This document shows positions 1 to 6,780 of a stretch of DNA of 10,400 nucleotides, piece after piece (the first letter of the stretch is position 1; each line of letters opens with the position of its first letter). The DNA is taken from NCBI GenBank assembly GCA_050050175.1, contig JASFUT010000098.1, forward strand, positions 1 through 10,400, written 5' to 3'. The stretch is from CAVQCX01 sp050050175. GTDB lineage: Bacteria > Pseudomonadota > Gammaproteobacteria > Chromatiales > Chromatiaceae. Under the pieces are notes generated by a model. It ran no database searches and was not told where the DNA came from. It saw only the letters and a list, made by a program, of their open reading frames with translations. A program made the translations under genes and the position numbers.

Positions 1-1055
<1,055 letters not shown>

Positions 1056-1064
1056 AAGTTTGAC

Positions 1065-1082
1065 GGTCATTAAGGAATGACC
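1065..1082 (-). other. 16S leader hairpin next to the mature 5' end
   Basis: A perfect 7-bp inverted repeat, GGTCATT / AATGACC with a 4-nt loop, lies 10 nt upstream of the predicted mature 16S 5' end. A second hairpin, CTTCAG / CTGAAG with a 5-nt loop, lies at 1104-1120. Both would form in the pre-rRNA leader. Precursor 16S is normally released by RNase III from a long stem between leader and 16S-23S spacer, but the partner strand lies outside the window, so a processing role is inference. Confidence 0.5.
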
Positions 1083-1165
1083 AATCCTTGCTCGACTTGG
1101 CTTCTTCAGGGTATCTGAAGATGCTTCGTCGACATCTTTGGCCATCTCGGCCCATCGACGGAGCA

Positions 1166-1220
1166 CCCACACAAATTACCTGACTGAATTGTTAAAGAGC
1201 GTGCCGAGATTCTGCTCGGC
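1166..1220 (-). promoter_or_regulatory. rRNA antitermination signals boxB-boxA-boxC
   Basis: In transcription order on the minus strand: a boxB hairpin GCCGAG-CAGAAT-CTCGGC (1203-1220), a boxA element GCTCTTTAACA (1190-1200, identical to the E. coli rrn boxA core), and a boxC-like TGTGTGGG (1166-1173). These elements load the NusB-NusE (S10)/SuhB rRNA antitermination complex so that polymerase passes Rho-dependent terminators in the untranslated operon. All three lie between the last promoter and the 16S gene, as in enteric rrn operons. Known: boxA function. Seen: sequence and order. The boxC role is poorly defined in general. Confidence 0.9.
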
Positions 1221-1231
1221 GAAGAAGCGAG

Positions 1232-1259
1232 ATCATAACATGCCGCCCCTTCCTGTCAA
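1232..1259 (-). promoter_or_regulatory. rRNA operon promoter P3 (TTGACA-16-TATGAT)
   Basis: Minus-strand sigma70 promoter: perfect -35 TTGACA at 1254-1259, a 16-bp spacer, and -10 TATGAT at 1232-1237. Predicted start is near 1225, a few bases before boxB, so this promoter yields the shortest leader that still carries boxB/boxA. Unlike the two promoters upstream, its discriminator (CTCGCTTC) is not a GCGCG run, so its stringent or growth-rate control may differ (inference). Confidence 0.8.
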
Positions 1260-1297
1260 CACCCAAGACCGCTGGGTGCCGACCTCCCGGAGCCTGC

Positions 1298-1328
1298 CGC
1301 GCCTCGGCGACGTGCTTCGAGAGGCGCG
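1298..1328 (-). other. Inverted repeat overlapping the P2 start region
   Basis: Perfect 8-bp arms CGCGCCTC (1298-1305) and GAGGCGCG (1321-1328) separated by 15 bp. The right arm covers the discriminator and probable start site of promoter P2. A transcript from P1 would contain the full hairpin, while a transcript from P2 would contain only part of it. It may simply reflect the GC-rich discriminator. A role in transcript stability or promoter interference is speculative. Confidence 0.4.
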
Positions 1329-1329
1329 C

Positions 1330-1357
1330 ATTATACGCGCCGACCTGCCGGGGTCAA
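1330..1357 (-). promoter_or_regulatory. rRNA operon promoter P2 (TTGACC-16-TATAAT)
   Basis: Minus-strand promoter with -35 TTGACC at 1352-1357, a 16-bp spacer and a perfect -10 TATAAT at 1330-1335. A GC-rich discriminator GCGCGCCTC follows, typical of rRNA promoters that make unstable open complexes controlled by ppGpp/DksA and initiating NTP. Its -35 flank (TGTTGACCCCGG) and its sequence after the -10 (ATGCGCG.CTC.CGAAG) match promoter P1 closely, which suggests the two arose by duplication or are held to the same regulation. Confidence 0.88.
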
Positions 1358-1384
1358 CACATCCTCGCCGACCCCCGGAGCACT

Positions 1385-1397
1385 CTAAAATTCTAGA
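1385..1397 (-). promoter_or_regulatory. AT-rich patch upstream of P2, possible Fis-type site
   Basis: This is the only AT-rich stretch in an otherwise very GC-rich promoter region (plus strand CTAAAATTCTAGA). It lies about 62-74 bp upstream of the predicted P2 start, close to where the first Fis site sits in E. coli rrnB P1. It fits the degenerate Fis consensus only partly, so binding by Fis or another nucleoid protein is an inference from position and composition. Confidence 0.3.
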
Positions 1398-1446
1398 CCA
1401 CTCCTCGGCCCCGTGACAGTGCGATGACCGCCTTCGGGAGCCGCGC

Positions 1447-1474
1447 ATTATAGGGGCTTGCGGCCCGGGGTCAA
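1447..1474 (-). promoter_or_regulatory. rRNA operon promoter P1 (TTGACC-16-TATAAT)
   Basis: Minus-strand promoter with -35 TTGACC at 1469-1474, a 16-bp spacer and a perfect -10 TATAAT at 1447-1452. The discriminator is GCGCGGCTC. Predicted start is near 1440, about 385 nt before the 16S 5' end, so its transcript reads through P2, P3 and boxB/A/C. The region directly upstream is GC-rich, so there is no obvious A/T UP element. Confidence 0.88.
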
Positions 1475-1539
1475 CACCCCGCATTCGGCGCTGCCCGCGG
1501 CGCCTCCTCGGAGCCGTCGCCGGCCCGCGCGGGGGGCGC

Positions 1540-1567
1540 ATGGTACAAGCCGCCATTGTCCCGTCAA
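1540..1567 (-). promoter_or_regulatory. Possible fourth, weaker rRNA promoter
   Basis: Minus-strand -35 TTGACG at 1562-1567 (5 of 6), a 16-bp spacer identical in length to the three promoters downstream, and -10 TACCAT at 1540-1545 (4 of 6) followed by GCGC. The ATGCGC after the -10 and the 93-bp step to P1 resemble the other promoters, so it may be a decayed copy. It begins about 40 bp past the tyrS stop. The poor -10 makes activity uncertain. Confidence 0.4.
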
Positions 1568-1586
1568 GCCCCGTGCCGAGGGGGCC

Positions 1587-1603
1587 CCGGCCCGGGCGGC
1601 CGG
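1587..1603 (-). other. GC-only hairpin just after tyrS
   Basis: Perfect 6-bp stem CCGGCC / GGCCGG with a 5-nt loop, beginning 4 nt beyond the tyrS stop codon. No T-run follows on the minus strand, so it is not a standard intrinsic terminator. It could stabilise the tyrS mRNA 3' end or be a chance product of GC-rich sequence. Without a terminator here, some tyrS transcription may read into the rRNA operon (inference). Confidence 0.35.
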
Positions 1604-1607
1604 CGCC

Positions 1608-2807
1608 TCAGACGGTGGAGATGCGCGCGAAGCGGCGTTTGCCCACCTGGACCACGTGCTGCCCCCCGGCCGCCAGGCTCAGGCCGCGGTCCTCCACGCG
1701 CTCGCCGTCGATGCGCACCGCCCCCTGTTTGATCAGGCGCAGCGCCTCGGACGTGCTCGACACCAGACCCGCGGACTTGAGCAGATTGGCGATCGGGACC
1801 CCGCCGGGCCCCGCCGGCAGCTCGATCTCCGGCATGTCCTCGGGCAGGGCGCCCTTCTGGAAGCGCGCGACGAAGGTGTCCCGCGCCCGCGCACCGGCCC
1901 CGGGACCGTGGAACCGGTCCACCAGCTCCTCCCCCAGCAGGAACTTGACGTCCCGCGGGTTGCCGCCGGCCTCGACGCGGACCCGAAACCCGTCGATCTC
2001 GGACAGGGACCGGAAGGAGAGCAGCTCGAAGTAGCGCCACATGAGGTCGTCGGAGACGGACATGATCTTTCCGAACATCTCTTCGGGGGGATCGGTGATG
2101 CCCACGTAGTTGCCCAGGGACTTGGACATCTTCTGGACGCCGTCCAGCCCCTCCAGGATGGGCATGGTGACGACCACCTGCGGCTCCTGGCCGTAGGCCT
2201 CCTGAAGCTGGCGCCCCACCAGGAGGTTGAACTTCTGGTCCGTGCCGCCGAGCTCCACATCGGCCTTGAGAGCCACGGAGTCGTAGCCCTGGACCAGGGG
2301 ATAGAGGAACTCGTGGATGGAGATGGCCTGGCCGCTGCGGTAGCGCTTGTTGAAGTCATCGCGCTCGAGCATCCGGGCGACCGTGTGCCTGGCCGCCAGC
2401 TGGATCAGGTCGGCGGCGTCCATCTCGTTCATCCAGCTGGAGTTGAACACCACCAGGGTCTTCTCCGGATCCAGGATCTTGTAGATCTGCTCCTCGTAGG
2501 TCCGGGCGTTGTCGAGGACCTCCTCACGTGACAGGGGCGGCCGGGTGGCGCTCTTGCCCGTGGGGTCGCCGATCATGCCCGTGAAGTCCCCGATCAGGAA
2601 CATCACCTCGTGCCCCAGATCCTGGAACTGGCGCAACTTGTTGATCAGCACGGTATGGCCCAGGTGCAGGTCGGGCGCCGTGGGGTCGAATCCGGCCTTG
2701 ACGCGCAACGCCCGCCCCAGGGCGAGCTTTCGCTTCAGGTCGGCCTCGAGCAGGATCTCGTCCGCCCCCCGCCCGATGATCTCCAGAGCCTCGTCCGGCG
2801 CCGCCAT
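1608..2807 (-). CDS. tyrS: Tyrosyl-tRNA synthetase (TyrZ-type)
   Basis: Charges tRNA-Tyr with tyrosine in the cytoplasm. The 399-residue protein has class I synthetase signatures: HLGH (residues 48-51) as the HIGH motif and KMSKS at 226-230. A tyrosine/ATP-pocket run YPLVQGYDSVALK and GGTDQKFN lies around 169-195, and a C-terminal S4-type RNA-binding domain spans about 337-399 (IANLLKSAGLVSSTSEALR onward). The GDFTGMIGDPTGKS stretch near 73-86 is typical of the TyrZ/TyrS2 subclass found in Pseudomonas and relatives. Start ATG at 2805-2807 is preceded by GAGGG with 9-nt spacing. It is transcribed toward the rRNA operon, an adjacency also known in Pseudomonas. No candidate promoter in the 203-bp upstream gap is convincing. 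Full length, no anomaly. Confidence 0.97.
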   Translation of the reverse strand: MAAPDEALEIIGRGADEILLEADLKRKLALGRALRVKAGFDPTAPDLHLGHTVLINKLRQFQDLGHEVMFLIGDFTGMIGDPTGKSATRPPLSREEVLDNARTYEEQIYKILDPEKTLVVFNSSWMNEMDAADLIQLAARHTVARMLERDDFNKRYRSGQAISIHEFLYPLVQGYDSVALKADVELGGTDQKFNLLVGRQLQEAYGQEPQVVVTMPILEGLDGVQKMSKSLGNYVGITDPPEEMFGKIMSVSDDLMWRYFELLSFRSLSEIDGFRVRVEAGGNPRDVKFLLGEELVDRFHGPGAGARARDTFVARFQKGALPEDMPEIELPAGPGGVPIANLLKSAGLVSSTSEALRLIKQGAVRIDGERVEDRGLSLAAGGQHVVQVGKRRFARISTV

Positions 2808-3010
2808 GACTACCCACCCTCGCTGGTCAGATTTGTGCGCGGATCACTCTAATCGATGAATGGCGAAAGTGTAACCGGAACGGCATCTTGGCCGCGTTCC
2901 CGGGTGTATCTTGAACGGGCTGCTCCAAGCGCGTAACGTGCCCTGCCATAGCCAACTTGAGGTTTATGTAGCATACTGTCCAAGAATTCCCCACAACCCC
3001 CTGATTCGCC
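2808..3010. promoter_or_regulatory. Divergent promoter region between tyrS and the M23 peptidase gene
   Basis: This 203-bp gap must hold start signals for both divergent genes and is less GC-rich than its flanks, especially at 2950-2990. For the plus-strand gene the best pair I find is TAGCCA (2949-2954), a 17-bp spacer and CATACT (2972-2977), each 4 of 6, giving a 5' UTR of about 27 nt. For tyrS several weak -10-like boxes exist but none has a good -35. No riboswitch or T-box features were recognised. Confidence 0.35.
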
Positions 3011-4507
3011 ATGACAAAAGACTACAAGTTCCTGGCCGAGCCCCGGCCGCGCCGCCGCCGACTGGCCCGTAGTCTCCTGGCCGTCGCCGTACCCGCCGTC
3101 CTGGTCGCCGGCGGCCTCTACGCATACGGCGCCCTGGCCAAGCTGGACGCGTCCGCACGCCCTTCCGCGGCGGTCGCGGGGCGGCCGGTTTCCCTGCCGC
3201 TGGCCCTCCCCGGCCAGAGTGCCCCCCGCGAAGAGGAGCCCGCGGACGCCGGCCCGACGATTCGGGCCCCCGCACCCCGCGAGCCGGCGGCAGACGCCCG
3301 GCCCGCCGAGGGGGCGGAGCCCGAGCAGGCGGGCGTTCCCCAGGCTTCGCTTCCGCCGGGGCCCGTCGGCGCCGGGGAGGCGGGTGCATCGGCGGAGGCG
3401 GAAGGCCGGTGGCTGGAGCGGGAGATCCGCAGCGGCGACTCGCTGGCGAGGATCTTCCAGGAGCTGGGGCTGAGCGCCGGGCTGCTGCACCGCATCACCC
3501 ACAGCGGGGAGCGGGCGCGGGCCCTGGCCGACATCCGCCCCGGGGAGACCCTGCGGGCCCGGCTGACGACGGAGGACGATCTGCTCGAGCTGGTGCTGGA
3601 GCGCAGCCCGGTGAGCAGCCTTCGCATCCTGCGCGAAGGGGACGGATTCCGCGCCGAGCAGGTCGAGCGCGACGTGGAAGGGCGGGTCGCCGAGATCTCG
3701 GGCACCATCGAGGACTCCCTGTACGTGAGCGCCCTGGAGGCCGGGCTGTCCGAGCGGCTGATCATGGAGCTGGCCAACATCTTCGGGTGGGACATCGACT
3801 TCGCGCTCGAGATCCGAAGCGGGGACCAGTTCCGGGTGGTCTACGAGGAGGAGTTTCTGGACGGGGAGAAGCTCGGCGACGGTCCCATCCTGGCCGCGGA
3901 GTTCGTCAATCGCGGCCGGGTGATCCGGGCGGTCCGCTACGAGAACGAGGCGGGCGACGCGGACTACTACACGCCCGACGGCAAGAGCATGCGCAAGGCG
4001 TTCCTCCGCGCCCCGGTGGACTTCCGCCGGATCTCCTCGCGGTTCCAGCGCGAGCGCTACCACCCCATCCTAGGCAAGCGCCGTCCCCACCGGGGGGTCG
4101 ACTATGCGGCGGCCACGGGGACGCCCGTTCGCGCCTCCGGCGACGGCAAGGTGGTGCACGTCGGCAGGAAAGGGGGATACGGCAAGGCGGTGATGATCCA
4201 GCACGGCCAGCAGTACACCACGCTCTACGGCCACCTCAACGGCTATCGCCGCGGCATCAAGCAGGGGTCGCGGGTGAAGCAGGGCCAGATCATCGGCTAT
4301 GTGGGGATGACCGGCCTGGCCACGGGGCCCCATCTGCACTACGAGTTCCGCGTCAACGGGGTCCACCGCGACCCGCTGACCGTGAAGCTGCCCGAGGCCG
4401 AGCCGATCGCGGCCCGTTACCGCGCCGACTTCGAGCGCAAGGCGGCACCGCTCGTCGCCCGACTGGACACGCTGGGCAGGAAGACCATGGTCGCCGCAGC
4501 CAACTGA
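3011..4507 (+). CDS. Membrane-anchored M23 family murein DD-endopeptidase (MepM/Csd3-like)
   Basis: Predicted zinc endopeptidase that cuts peptide cross-links in peptidoglycan, anchored in the inner membrane and acting in the periplasm. In its 498 residues: a basic N-terminus (RPRRRRLAR), a membrane helix at about 20-42, a Pro/Ala/Glu-rich linker to about 130, a LysM/OapA-like module at about 135-185 (REIRSGDSLARIF, LADIRPGETLRA), a middle domain at about 200-320, and the M23 (LytM) domain at about 350-455. Zinc ligands are H360 and D364 (HRGVD) and H443. Catalytic histidines are H408 (YGHL) and H441 (GPHLHYEF). All are present, so it should be active. ATG 3011 is the first start after an in-frame TGA at 3002. 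No clear Shine-Dalgarno is seen. The AnmK-like gene follows after 33 bp, probably in one operon. In P. aeruginosa the equivalent gene is PA0667 (from memory). Confidence 0.93.
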   Translation: MTKDYKFLAEPRPRRRRLARSLLAVAVPAVLVAGGLYAYGALAKLDASARPSAAVAGRPVSLPLALPGQSAPREEEPADAGPTIRAPAPREPAADARPAEGAEPEQAGVPQASLPPGPVGAGEAGASAEAEGRWLEREIRSGDSLARIFQELGLSAGLLHRITHSGERARALADIRPGETLRARLTTEDDLLELVLERSPVSSLRILREGDGFRAEQVERDVEGRVAEISGTIEDSLYVSALEAGLSERLIMELANIFGWDIDFALEIRSGDQFRVVYEEEFLDGEKLGDGPILAAEFVNRGRVIRAVRYENEAGDADYYTPDGKSMRKAFLRAPVDFRRISSRFQRERYHPILGKRRPHRGVDYAAATGTPVRASGDGKVVHVGRKGGYGKAVMIQHGQQYTTLYGHLNGYRRGIKQGSRVKQGQIIGYVGMTGLATGPHLHYEFRVNGVHRDPLTVKLPEAEPIAARYRADFERKAAPLVARLDTLGRKTMVAAAN

Positions 4508-4540
4508 CCGCGGCGCGCTGCTTGCGGCCGCCGATCAGGC

Positions 4541-5659
4541 GTGGGCGCATCCTTGTACCTCGGGCTCGCCTGCGGCGTCCCCATGGCCGGCGTCAGTGCT
4601 GCGCTGGTCGACCTGGAGGGGACCGCACCCAGGCTGCTTGCCGCTCACCGCAAGGACTATCCCGAGCGCATACGGGCCGCGCTGGCCGAGCTGGCCCGTC
4701 CCCCGGATGACGCCCTCGACCGCATGGCCCGGCTGGACGTAGAGCTCGGGCGGCACTTCTCCGCGGCGGCCCTCGAGCTACTGGCCGCGGCCGGACTGAA
4801 CGCCCCGGATGTGCGCGCCATCGGAAGCGGCGGCCAGACGGTGCGTCACAGGCCGGACGTGGAGCCCCCGTACACGATCCAGCTCGGCGACCCGAGCTCC
4901 GTCGCGGAGGCGACCGACATCACCACGGTGGCCGACTTTCGACGCCGGGACCTCGCCGCCCACGGGGAGGGCGCACCCCTCGTGCCGGGGTTCCTGGTGG
5001 CCGTTCTGGCACACCCGCGGGAAGATCGGGCGGTTCTGGAGCTGCGCGAGGTGGCCCGTCTCACGCTCATGCCCGCCGGGGGCCCAACCGCCGCCTTCGA
5101 CGCGGGCCCCGCCAACGCGCTGCTGGACCCCTGGGCGCTTCGGCACCTGGGGCCCGGGCGGGACGAGGACGGCCAGTGGGCCGCCGGCGGCCGGGTTGAC
5201 GTCGATCTCCTCGAGACCCTGCTGGGCGATCCCTACTTCGAGCGGCCTCCGCCGAAGCACGCGGCGCCTGAGCTGTTCAGTCAGGCCTGGCTGGCGGCCC
5301 ACCTCGACGGCCGCAGGCTCCCACCCGCCGACGTCCAGGCCACCCTCGTGGACCTGAGCGCCCAGGCCGCTGCCCGGGCGCTGCTCGGCCGCCTCCCCGA
5401 TTGCCGCAGGCTTCTGGTGTGCGGGCGCGGCGTCCACAACCGCGCCCTCATGGATCGCCTCGGCGGCGCCCTGCCGGATTGCACGGTGGAGAGCAGCGCC
5501 TCAGAGGGGGTCGATCCCGACTGGGTCGAGCCGATGGCGTTCGCCTGGCTCGCCCGGGAAGCGCTGGAAGGAAGGCCGGCCAATCTGCCGGAGTTGACCG
5601 GAGCGGACCGCCGCACCCTGCTGGGCGGTATCTATCCCGGAGCACCGGCCGGCACCTGA
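4541..5659 (+). CDS. anmK: AnmK-family protein with replaced active-site motifs (probable pseudokinase)
   Basis: Homologue of anhydro-N-acetylmuramic acid kinase, which normally uses ATP and water to open and phosphorylate anhydro-MurNAc in cell-wall recycling. Family signatures kept: IGSGGQTVRHRP (from 94), DFRRRD (132-137), GEGAPLVP (142-149), FDAGPANALLD with the catalytic Asp as D187, DPYF and DVQATL blocks, and MAFAWLA near the C-terminus. Length (372) is normal. The kinase motifs are not kept: MSGTSxDGxD is ACGVPMAGVS (10-19), NIGGIAN is ELREVAR (167-173), HGQT has Gly for His (97), and CGGG is CGRG (294-297). Both phosphate-binding loops are therefore lost, and catalysis is unlikely. 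The frame is open and composition matches neighbours, so it is probably expressed rather than decaying. The GTG start at 4541 is the only good one after the upstream stop, with a weak ribosome site. It is probably cotranscribed with the M23 gene. Confidence 0.85.
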   Translation: MGASLYLGLACGVPMAGVSAALVDLEGTAPRLLAAHRKDYPERIRAALAELARPPDDALDRMARLDVELGRHFSAAALELLAAAGLNAPDVRAIGSGGQTVRHRPDVEPPYTIQLGDPSSVAEATDITTVADFRRRDLAAHGEGAPLVPGFLVAVLAHPREDRAVLELREVARLTLMPAGGPTAAFDAGPANALLDPWALRHLGPGRDEDGQWAAGGRVDVDLLETLLGDPYFERPPPKHAAPELFSQAWLAAHLDGRRLPPADVQATLVDLSAQAAARALLGRLPDCRRLLVCGRGVHNRALMDRLGGALPDCTVESSASEGVDPDWVEPMAFAWLAREALEGRPANLPELTGADRRTLLGGIYPGAPAGT

Positions 5660-5750
5660 GCCCGCCGCGGGGCCTTCGGGCGCCGAGCGGACCGGTGGGA
5701 GACGCGCCGGCCGGCAGCGGAATCGGGGTGCGGCACCGCCGCGCCCCGGC

Positions 5751-5770
5751 CCGCCTGACGGCTCAGGCGG
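5751..5770. other. Perfect hairpin spanning the erpA stop codon between convergent genes
   Basis: CCGCCTGA (5751-5758), a 4-nt loop, and TCAGGCGG (5763-5770): a perfect 8-bp stem that contains the erpA TGA. It lies in the 103-bp gap between the convergent anmK-like gene and erpA. No T-run follows on either strand, so it is not a textbook terminator, but it could block 3' exonucleases or help end transcription from both sides. A smaller stem GCGGC-ACC-GCCGC lies just before it, near 5731-5743. Confidence 0.5.
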
Positions 5771-6119
5771 AGAAGGACGAGCCGCAGCCGCAGGTGGTGG
5801 TGGCGTTGGGGTTGCGGATCACGAACTGGGCGCCCTGCAGACCCTCGGTATAGTCGATCTCGGCGCCCATAAGGTACTGCATGCTCATCGGGTCGATCAG
5901 CAGCTTGACGCCGTCGGTCGTGACCTCCACGTCGCCGTCGTTGACGGTCTCGTCGAACGTGAACCCATACTGGAAGCCGGAGCAACCGCCGCCTTGGATG
6001 TAGATGCGCAGCATCAGGTCGGAGTTGCCCTCCTCTTCGATCAGCGCGGCCACCTTCGCCGCAGCGGCGGAGGTGAATACCACCGGTGCATCATCGGTCA
6101 AAGCTTCTGCTGTGCTCAT
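5763..6119 (-). CDS. erpA: A-type iron-sulfur carrier protein ErpA
   Basis: Carries Fe-S clusters from the ISC/SUF scaffold to apo-targets such as IspG/IspH in E. coli. The 118-residue protein is a single HesB/IscA-type domain with the three cluster-binding cysteines C46 (GGGCSGFQYGF), C110 and C112 (TTTCGCGSSFSA). The acidic stretch around residues 56-64 and the SMQYLMGAEIDY run are typical of ErpA more than IscA. I chose ATG 6117-6119 because it has AAGGG with 9-nt spacing and gives the family length. A longer reading from TTG at 6212 would begin inside the -35 of its own promoter. Its dedicated promoter and the 99-bp gap from the bactofilin gene suggest expression uncoupled from argC. Confidence 0.96.
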   Translation of the reverse strand: MSTAEALTDDAPVVFTSAAAAKVAALIEEEGNSDLMLRIYIQGGGCSGFQYGFTFDETVNDGDVEVTTDGVKLLIDPMSMQYLMGAEIDYTEGLQGAQFVIRNPNATTTCGCGSSFSA

Positions 6120-6183
6120 AGCGTCAAACCCTTGGATGTTTGCTGGATCCCGGGTGCGGGACGGATGCTTCGGATTCCCTGGA

Positions 6184-6212
6184 ATTATGCATTTTCCCAG
6201 CAAAACAGTCAA
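6184..6212 (-). promoter_or_regulatory. erpA promoter (TTGACT-17-CATAAT)
   Basis: Minus-strand -35 TTGACT at 6207-6212 (5 of 6), a 17-bp spacer with an A-rich run, and -10 CATAAT at 6184-6189 (5 of 6). Predicted start is near 6177, leaving a leader of about 58 nt with an AAGGG ribosome site. The -35 begins 6 bp past the bactofilin stop. I did not recognise an IscR site, so iron-sulfur control is possible but not shown. Confidence 0.82.
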
Positions 6213-6218
6213 CTTTAG

Positions 6219-6746
6219 TCAGCGCCCCCGCCGTCCGCGGCGGGAGCCGCCGGCCTCCTCGACGGCCTCGACATCCGCGCCCTGCTCGATCGAATCCGAC
6301 GGGCCGCCCCGCTTGGCCCGCCGCCCCGACCCGGCAGCCCCTTCATCCGACCCCTTGGGGCCGTCGTAGCCGAGCATCGGAGCGGGCTCCTCGTCCCGGT
6401 GGACGAGCTGCCCGTTCACCTCGGCGCCCATGGCCATCTCCAGCAGGCGGTAGTAGACCGTACCCACGACCTTGGCGTTGGGCGCCAGCTCCACGCGCAC
6501 GTTGGCGTACACGTCGCCCACCACCGTGCCGTTGAGGATGATGTTGGGGACACGCACGTCGCCTTCAATGCATCCGGCCTCGCTCAGCGTCAGGGCCGAG
6601 CCCTCGTCAACCTCCGCCGTGACGTTGCCCCGGATGGTTCCATCCACGTGCAGCCCCCCCCTGAAGCTCAGATCCCCGTCTATCCGGGTCTGCTGGCCGA
6701 CCACCGTCGCGATCTTCGGCGCCTTGAACTTCTTGAACCGTGCCAT
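6219..6746 (-). CDS. Bactofilin family cytoskeletal protein
   Basis: Polymer-forming bacterial cytoskeletal protein. Bactofilins make filaments on the inner face of the membrane and often position peptidoglycan enzymes. The 175-residue protein has a short basic N-terminus (MARFKKFKAPK), then the bactofilin beta-helix core at about 13-116, shown by repeating Gly/hydrophobic rungs (IDGDLSFRGGLHVDGTIRG, IEGDVRVPN, LNGTVVGDVYANVRVEL, VVGTVYY, VNGQL). The tail at about 117-175 is low-complexity and charged, ending in SRRGRRGR. ATG 6744-6746 is preceded by GAGGA with 6-nt spacing. It begins 34 bp after the DUF6776-like gene, probably in one transcription unit with argC. Partners may include the coiled-coil membrane protein just upstream and the M23 endopeptidase at 3011-4507 (inference). 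Confidence 0.93.
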   Translation of the reverse strand: MARFKKFKAPKIATVVGQQTRIDGDLSFRGGLHVDGTIRGNVTAEVDEGSALTLSEAGCIEGDVRVPNIILNGTVVGDVYANVRVELAPNAKVVGTVYYRLLEMAMGAEVNGQLVHRDEEPAPMLGYDGPKGSDEGAAGSGRRAKRGGPSDSIEQGADVEAVEEAGGSRRGRRGR

Positions 6747-6780
6747 AGCCTGTCCTCTTCAGTGCCCCGCGGCGTTGACC

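Noticed and set aside
1358..1446. Possible extra promoter with -10 TAGAAT between P1 and P2
   Set aside because: The -10 is 5 of 6, but no acceptable -35 lies at 16-18 bp. It overlaps the AT-rich patch better explained as a protein-binding or flexible region.
1458..2531. Long plus-strand frame of 357 codons opposite tyrS
   Set aside because: Antisense shadow of tyrS, which has its full set of motifs. The frame also starts inside the rRNA promoter P1.
2849..4063. Long minus-strand frame of 404 codons opposite the M23 gene
   Set aside because: Shadow of a GC-rich gene with complete M23 motifs. No domain and no ribosome site.
3409..4710. Plus-strand frame of 433 codons overlapping the M23 and AnmK-like genes in another phase
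   Set aside because: Low-complexity Gly/Arg/Ala/Pro translation with no motif, overlapping two well-supported genes.
6120..6212. Longer erpA start from TTG at 6212
   Set aside because: The TTG is part of the promoter -35, and the internal ATG at 6119 has a ribosome site and gives the normal protein length.
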